A model generated the notes under the pieces. It was not told the DNA's origin. It ran no database searches and saw nothing but the letters and a program-made list of their open reading frames with translations. Both the position numbers and the translations under genes were made by a program. Below are positions 18,267 to 21,158 of a DNA stretch of 21,158 nt, piece by piece. The stretch covers positions 1-21,158 of the forward strand of contig JAOZOH010000049.1 of assembly GCA_029933365.1 (NCBI GenBank). Reading direction: 5' to 3'. The stretch comes from Desulfuromusa sp. GTDB taxonomy: Bacteria; Desulfobacterota; Desulfuromonadia; Desulfuromonadales; Geopsychrobacteraceae. Numbering within the stretch: position 1 is the first letter of the stretch; each line of letters starts with the position of its first letter.

Positions 18267-18477
18267 TTATTCGGAACGCCGCTAGTTTAAGAGATTTACC
18301 CAGCAAAACCGAGACTGTCCCCGCATGGGGGCTGTCCCAGGATTTTGCGGTGCGAACCACTGTATTCTCATAGTCCGTAAACATCTGGGACAGCCCCCGG
18401 TAGAAATGGGGACAGTCCCGAGTTTACTCCGTTGTACCGTCAAAAGTGCTTAAGCTCGTGCCACGCGTGATTATTCG
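18264..18477. repeat. palindromic element bracketed by a 10-bp direct repeat (MITE/REP-like)
   Basis: TGATTATTCG occurs at 18264-18273 and again at 18468-18477. The 194 bases between form a long imperfect palindrome. Its best arms are 18308-18340 (ending GGGGGCTGTCCCAG) and 18385-18422 (starting CTGGGACAGCCCCC), and each arm also carries an outer GACTGTCCCC or GGGGACAGTC block. The outermost ends match more weakly (about 13 of 20 positions when one end is reverse-complemented). No ORF of note lies inside. The layout fits an inserted non-autonomous element with a duplicated target. GGGGACAGTCCC-type repeats are, to my knowledge, common intergenic repeats in Deltaproteobacteria, some tied to REP-associated transposases; none is present here. 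Confidence 0.6.
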
Positions 18478-18481
18478 TTGA

Positions 18482-19054
18482 CTATTTTCCCATCAGCTTT
18501 TTGGCCAGTTCCAGACTGAGGTTATTTATTCCGCTGTTAAGTCCGACTATCATTTCATGATAATTGTCGCCGATTGGCTGCTGGTCAATAAAATGGCCTT
18601 GAATGGTTGACTCACCTCCGTTGTCAATTGTCCAACGAATATCCACCTGTGAATGGTCACCCAGTTTGCCGGAAAATTTATTCACTACAAGCTTTACTTT
18701 AACTGCATCGTTGCCTGAATTTTCCCACGGGCTGACTGAGATGTTGGCATTCGGCAGCATGAGAGCGATGTTCTCGCGAAGTATTCGGGTCATATTGTCT
18801 TGTAGTGGTTCAGCCCAACGCGCAGAATCGGAAAAATCGATACCATTATTATTGTTACGAGTTACGATCTGTAGACGATCAAGATAGTCAGGAAAATTAA
18901 CTAGTTCAAGGTCAATATTTGAAGTTTCTCCTGATGAAAATTCGGGTGCATCCGTCATGCTTTCAAGTAGATAGTATTGCACTGGTTGCGGGTCACTACC
19001 GATCTGAATACAGGAGGTACAAAGTAACAGTAATATTGAAAGTAAGTAGCGCAT
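18482..19054 (-). CDS. PqiC-like ABC-transport auxiliary lipoprotein
   Basis: A 190-residue outer-membrane or periplasmic lipoprotein of the ABC-transport auxiliary (DUF330/PqiC) family, which works with MCE proteins in moving lipids between membranes. It has a signal peptide of about 14 residues (MRYLLSILLLLCTS), with Cys15 the likely lipidated residue (Cys12 is another possibility). The family start PVQYYLLES and the core SARWAEPLQDNMTRIL are recognisable. Its start codon overlaps the stop of the MCE gene (TAATG), so the two are translationally coupled in the operon mlaE-mlaF-MCE-lipoprotein. Confidence 0.85.
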   Translation of the reverse strand: MRYLLSILLLLCTSCIQIGSDPQPVQYYLLESMTDAPEFSSGETSNIDLELVNFPDYLDRLQIVTRNNNNGIDFSDSARWAEPLQDNMTRILRENIALMLPNANISVSPWENSGNDAVKVKLVVNKFSGKLGDHSQVDIRWTIDNGGESTIQGHFIDQQPIGDNYHEMIVGLNSGINNLSLELAKKLMGK

Positions 19055-20121
19055 TATTTTGTCTCTCCATTGCCCCTGCCGCGTAATAGCATTTGCGGAT
19101 CACGTTCCAGTTCTGTAGTCAAATAACGCACTGTGCGAGCTGCGTGGTTCATTTCTTGAAGTGTTAAACTTAACTGTTCCATGATCTGGGAATCACTGGC
19201 AGAGAGACCTTTGATCTGTTGCATGGCCTCCTCGGTTTTAACCGAAGCGTCATTGACGGCTTGTACCACTTGACTGAATTCCTCAGCGAGAGGATCAATT
19301 TTACTATCTATATGGGCGATTGTTGTTTGTGCCCCTTGCAGGGTCTTTTCAAGCTTTCGATCGACATTATTCATGGTGACCTGACTCTGCAGTAAAGTCT
19401 TTTTGAGGGAGTCAACGATTGGGAACAGTTGTTCATTCAGGTTTTTCAGCAAGTGATTTAATTGTGCTGTTGTGTCGTCAAATTTCGCCAAGGCACCATG
19501 AAGGCTTGGCGAATTGATGAGTTTCTCAACTCCTTCAGCAGAGCGAATTAATTTGTCGGCCAGTTCTTTAAGGGGGATATCTTCAAAAGTTTTAGTCAAT
19601 TCTTCCAGACTTGATGTGATAGAAGGTAGTTCCGGGTACTCGTGTTCATACCCTTTGAGCACGAGAGGTGTGTCCGGGAGCATGTCCAGATTGACATATA
19701 ATTGCCCAGTAACCAAACTGTCCAGCTGCATTTGTGCACGTAATCCCTTTTCGACTAAAGATATCATTGGGTCCTCACCCTGAACACTTGTTTTAATGGT
19801 ATCCAGAATCCCCTGATCGGTTCCTTCAGCTTTAAATCTGGAGGGTTCAATTTCAATGACAACGGGAATATAAAAATTATAATCCTCTGGACTGACCCTG
19901 ACGTTTATTTCCTTGATCTGCCCAATTTTAACCCCACGAAAGCGGACTGGTGAACCGACATTGAGACCCTTAACTGAACTGTCAAAATTAATAACATAAC
20001 TTCGAGTTTCAGTAAGGAAACCTCCGGGGCCAAAGAACATCAGTCCGGCAACAGTCAGGATAACCGCACCGACAACAAAGCTGCCAATGACTCTTGGATC
20101 AATTCTTTTGCGACTATGCAT
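19054..20121 (-). CDS. MlaD/PqiB-type MCE domain protein
   Basis: A 355-residue inner-membrane-anchored periplasmic protein that binds lipid and links the ABC transporter to the outer side of the envelope. One transmembrane helix at about 11-33 is followed by a single MCE domain (about 38-148) with GSPVRFRGVKIGQI (56-69) and SLVTGQLYVNLDM (135-147). The latter block is more like PqiB/LetB than MlaD of E. coli. From about 180 to 340 the chain is heptad-rich and polar (for example LKKTLLQSQVTMNNVDRKL), suggesting a coiled-coil needle formed by the assembled hexamer. The ATG at 20119-20121 is preceded by AAGAGG, and the gene follows mlaF by 32 bases. Confidence 0.87.
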   Translation of the reverse strand: MHSRKRIDPRVIGSFVVGAVILTVAGLMFFGPGGFLTETRSYVINFDSSVKGLNVGSPVRFRGVKIGQIKEINVRVSPEDYNFYIPVVIEIEPSRFKAEGTDQGILDTIKTSVQGEDPMISLVEKGLRAQMQLDSLVTGQLYVNLDMLPDTPLVLKGYEHEYPELPSITSSLEELTKTFEDIPLKELADKLIRSAEGVEKLINSPSLHGALAKFDDTTAQLNHLLKNLNEQLFPIVDSLKKTLLQSQVTMNNVDRKLEKTLQGAQTTIAHIDSKIDPLAEEFSQVVQAVNDASVKTEEAMQQIKGLSASDSQIMEQLSLTLQEMNHAARTVRYLTTELERDPQMLLRGRGNGETK

Positions 20122-20153
20122 AAATGCCTCTTAGGTTTATCATATCAACAAAA

Positions 20154-20903
20154 TCAGGTTGTCCTGGTCAGAAAATTTAAAACACGGGGGTCATCAGAGT
20201 GTTCCAACAACTCTTTTGGTGGCCCCATGGCGATAATGGTCTTTTCATCAGGATCAAGAAAAATGGCGTTGTCACCAACCGTGAAAATACTTTCCAGTTC
20301 ATGACTGACAATGATAATTGTTGCTCCGAGACTATCACGTAGTTCCATAATCAGATCATCAAGCAGTCGAGAACTGATTGGGTCAAGTCCCGCAGAGGGT
20401 TCATCAAAAAAGAGGATATTCGGGTCCAGAGCCATGGCTCTGGCCAATCCGGCTCGTTTGCGCATGCCACCGCTAATTTCTGATGGATAATAATCTTCAA
20501 ATCCGGCCAGGCCGACCAATGATAATTTATAGGCTATCACTTCTTCAATCTGTTTTGGATTGAGATTTGAGTATTCGGTCAATGGCAGGGCAATATTTTC
20601 ACCCAGGGTCATTGAGCTCCAGAGCGCACCGCCTTGATAGAGGACACCATTGTGACTGATGATTTGATTACGTTCTTTAAGTGATGCTTGCCATAAGTTA
20701 ACCCCATCGATGAAAATATCTCCAGAGGCGGGCTCCATCAAGCCAACTAGATGACGCAGCAATGTACTTTTGCCGCAACCACTACCGCCCATGATAACGA
20801 AAATCTCTCCATGCTTAACAGTGAAATTTAAGTGTTCCTGAATAACGATATCACCATAGGCCATCGTCAGATTACGAGAATCTAGATGCGGAGTATCAGG
20901 CAT
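20154..20903 (-). CDS. mlaF: MlaF-type ABC transporter ATP-binding protein
   Basis: The 249-residue ATPase of an MCE-linked lipid ABC transporter. Visible motifs: Walker A GGSGCGKST (39-47), Q-loop Gln90 in VLYQGGAL, signature ISGGMRKR (143-150), Walker B ILFFDE (163-168), D-loop SAGLD and switch His201 in VSHE. The SGGMRKRAGLARA form of the signature and the QGGALWSSMT stretch are typical of the MlaF family. It starts one base after the stop of mlaE (TGATATG), so the two are coupled. No good separate ribosome-binding site is visible, which fits coupling. Confidence 0.93.
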   Translation of the reverse strand: MPDTPHLDSRNLTMAYGDIVIQEHLNFTVKHGEIFVIMGGSGCGKSTLLRHLVGLMEPASGDIFIDGVNLWQASLKERNQIISHNGVLYQGGALWSSMTLGENIALPLTEYSNLNPKQIEEVIAYKLSLVGLAGFEDYYPSEISGGMRKRAGLARAMALDPNILFFDEPSAGLDPISSRLLDDLIMELRDSLGATIIIVSHELESIFTVGDNAIFLDPDEKTIIAMGPPKELLEHSDDPRVLNFLTRTT

Positions 20904-20904
20904 A

Positions 20905-21158
20905 TCAGACCCCGATTATCTGACAGATGATAGTAATAACGGCATCTGCAACAATGATCAAAACAATGGATGTCACAACCGCACTGGTTGTGGCAAAACC
21001 AACAGCTGAAGCGCTTCGTCCACATTGAAGCCCACGAAAACAACCGGCAGTAGCGACAAGGACGCCGAATACTCCCGCTTTGACAATCCCGATGATGAAA
21101 TGTATTGGTGGTACAAATCCTTGTATCTGTTGGAAATACTGGAAAAAAGAAATGTCCA
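20905..21158 (-). CDS. mlaE: MlaE family permease, C-terminal part (cut by window edge)
   Basis: Translating the minus strand from the window edge gives 83 codons ending in TGA at 20905-20907. The product matches the C-terminal third of MlaE permeases: FIIGIVKAGVFGVLVATAGC followed by RGLQCGRSASAVGFATTSAV and a last helix VTSIVLIIVADAVITII. The GLQ..G..A..VG.ATT.AVV block is the family's conserved cytoplasmic loop. The N-terminal part lies beyond 21158. With MlaF it forms the transporter core in the inner membrane. Confidence 0.9.
   Translation of the reverse strand, partial: DISFFQYFQQIQGFVPPIHFIIGIVKAGVFGVLVATAGCFRGLQCGRSASAVGFATTSAVVTSIVLIIVADAVITIICQIIGV

Overview
The window looks like chromosomal DNA from a moderately AT-rich Gram-negative bacterium. 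I infer a deltaproteobacterial lineage, most likely Desulfuromonadia (Desulfuromonas/Desulfuromusa-like). The signs are an outer-membrane lipid toolkit (an LpxH-like hydrolase and an MCE/Mla lipid transporter), a PxxKW cysteine-rich protein of the kind typical of anaerobic Deltaproteobacteria, an OFA-type MFS carrier, and paired M16 peptidases. Taxonomy is inferred from protein resemblance only; there is no rRNA or tRNA here.

Layout. Positions 1-125 hold the probable end of an upstream plus-strand gene and its hairpin terminator. rhlE (+) and purB (-) converge on a perfect 13-bp bidirectional terminator. A patatin-like lipase (+) converges on pfkA (-). Divergent from pfkA is a tight plus-strand operon: a zinc M16 peptidase, its zinc-less lipoprotein partner (stop and start codons overlap), then a YihY-family membrane protein. 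An LpxH-like hydrolase (-) faces the end of that operon and is divergent from gloA (+), a TPR protein, a YitT-family protein and a CPA2 cation/proton antiporter. A perfect hairpin terminator (14481-14508) ends that run. The minus strand then carries a small PxxKW protein with its own recognisable promoter, and an OFA-type MFS transporter. On the plus strand follow a mini YkgJ/YcgN-type cysteine-cluster protein, an orphan C-terminal piece of a cobalamin adenosyltransferase, a terminator and a phosphohexomutase. The window closes with a minus-strand lipid-transport operon, read as mlaE (cut by the window edge), mlaF, an MCE protein and a PqiC-like lipoprotein.

Most genes are ordinary housekeeping or envelope genes. 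The less ordinary content is in the gaps and small ORFs: (i) a 167-nt element with about 27-nt imperfect terminal inverted repeats right after the TPR gene (11469-11635); (ii) a second long imperfect palindrome with GGGGACAGTCCC-type arms, bracketed by a perfect 10-bp direct repeat, between pgm and the lipoprotein gene (18264-18477); (iii) a 68-codon ORF that matches only the C-terminal third of CobA/CobO; (iv) an ABC lipid-transport operon that pairs MlaE/MlaF with a PqiB-flavoured MCE protein and a PqiC-type lipoprotein; (v) a complementary pair of M16 half-enzymes. I see no CRISPR array, complete insertion sequence, phage genes or clear defence system, and nothing I could honestly call a new multi-gene system.
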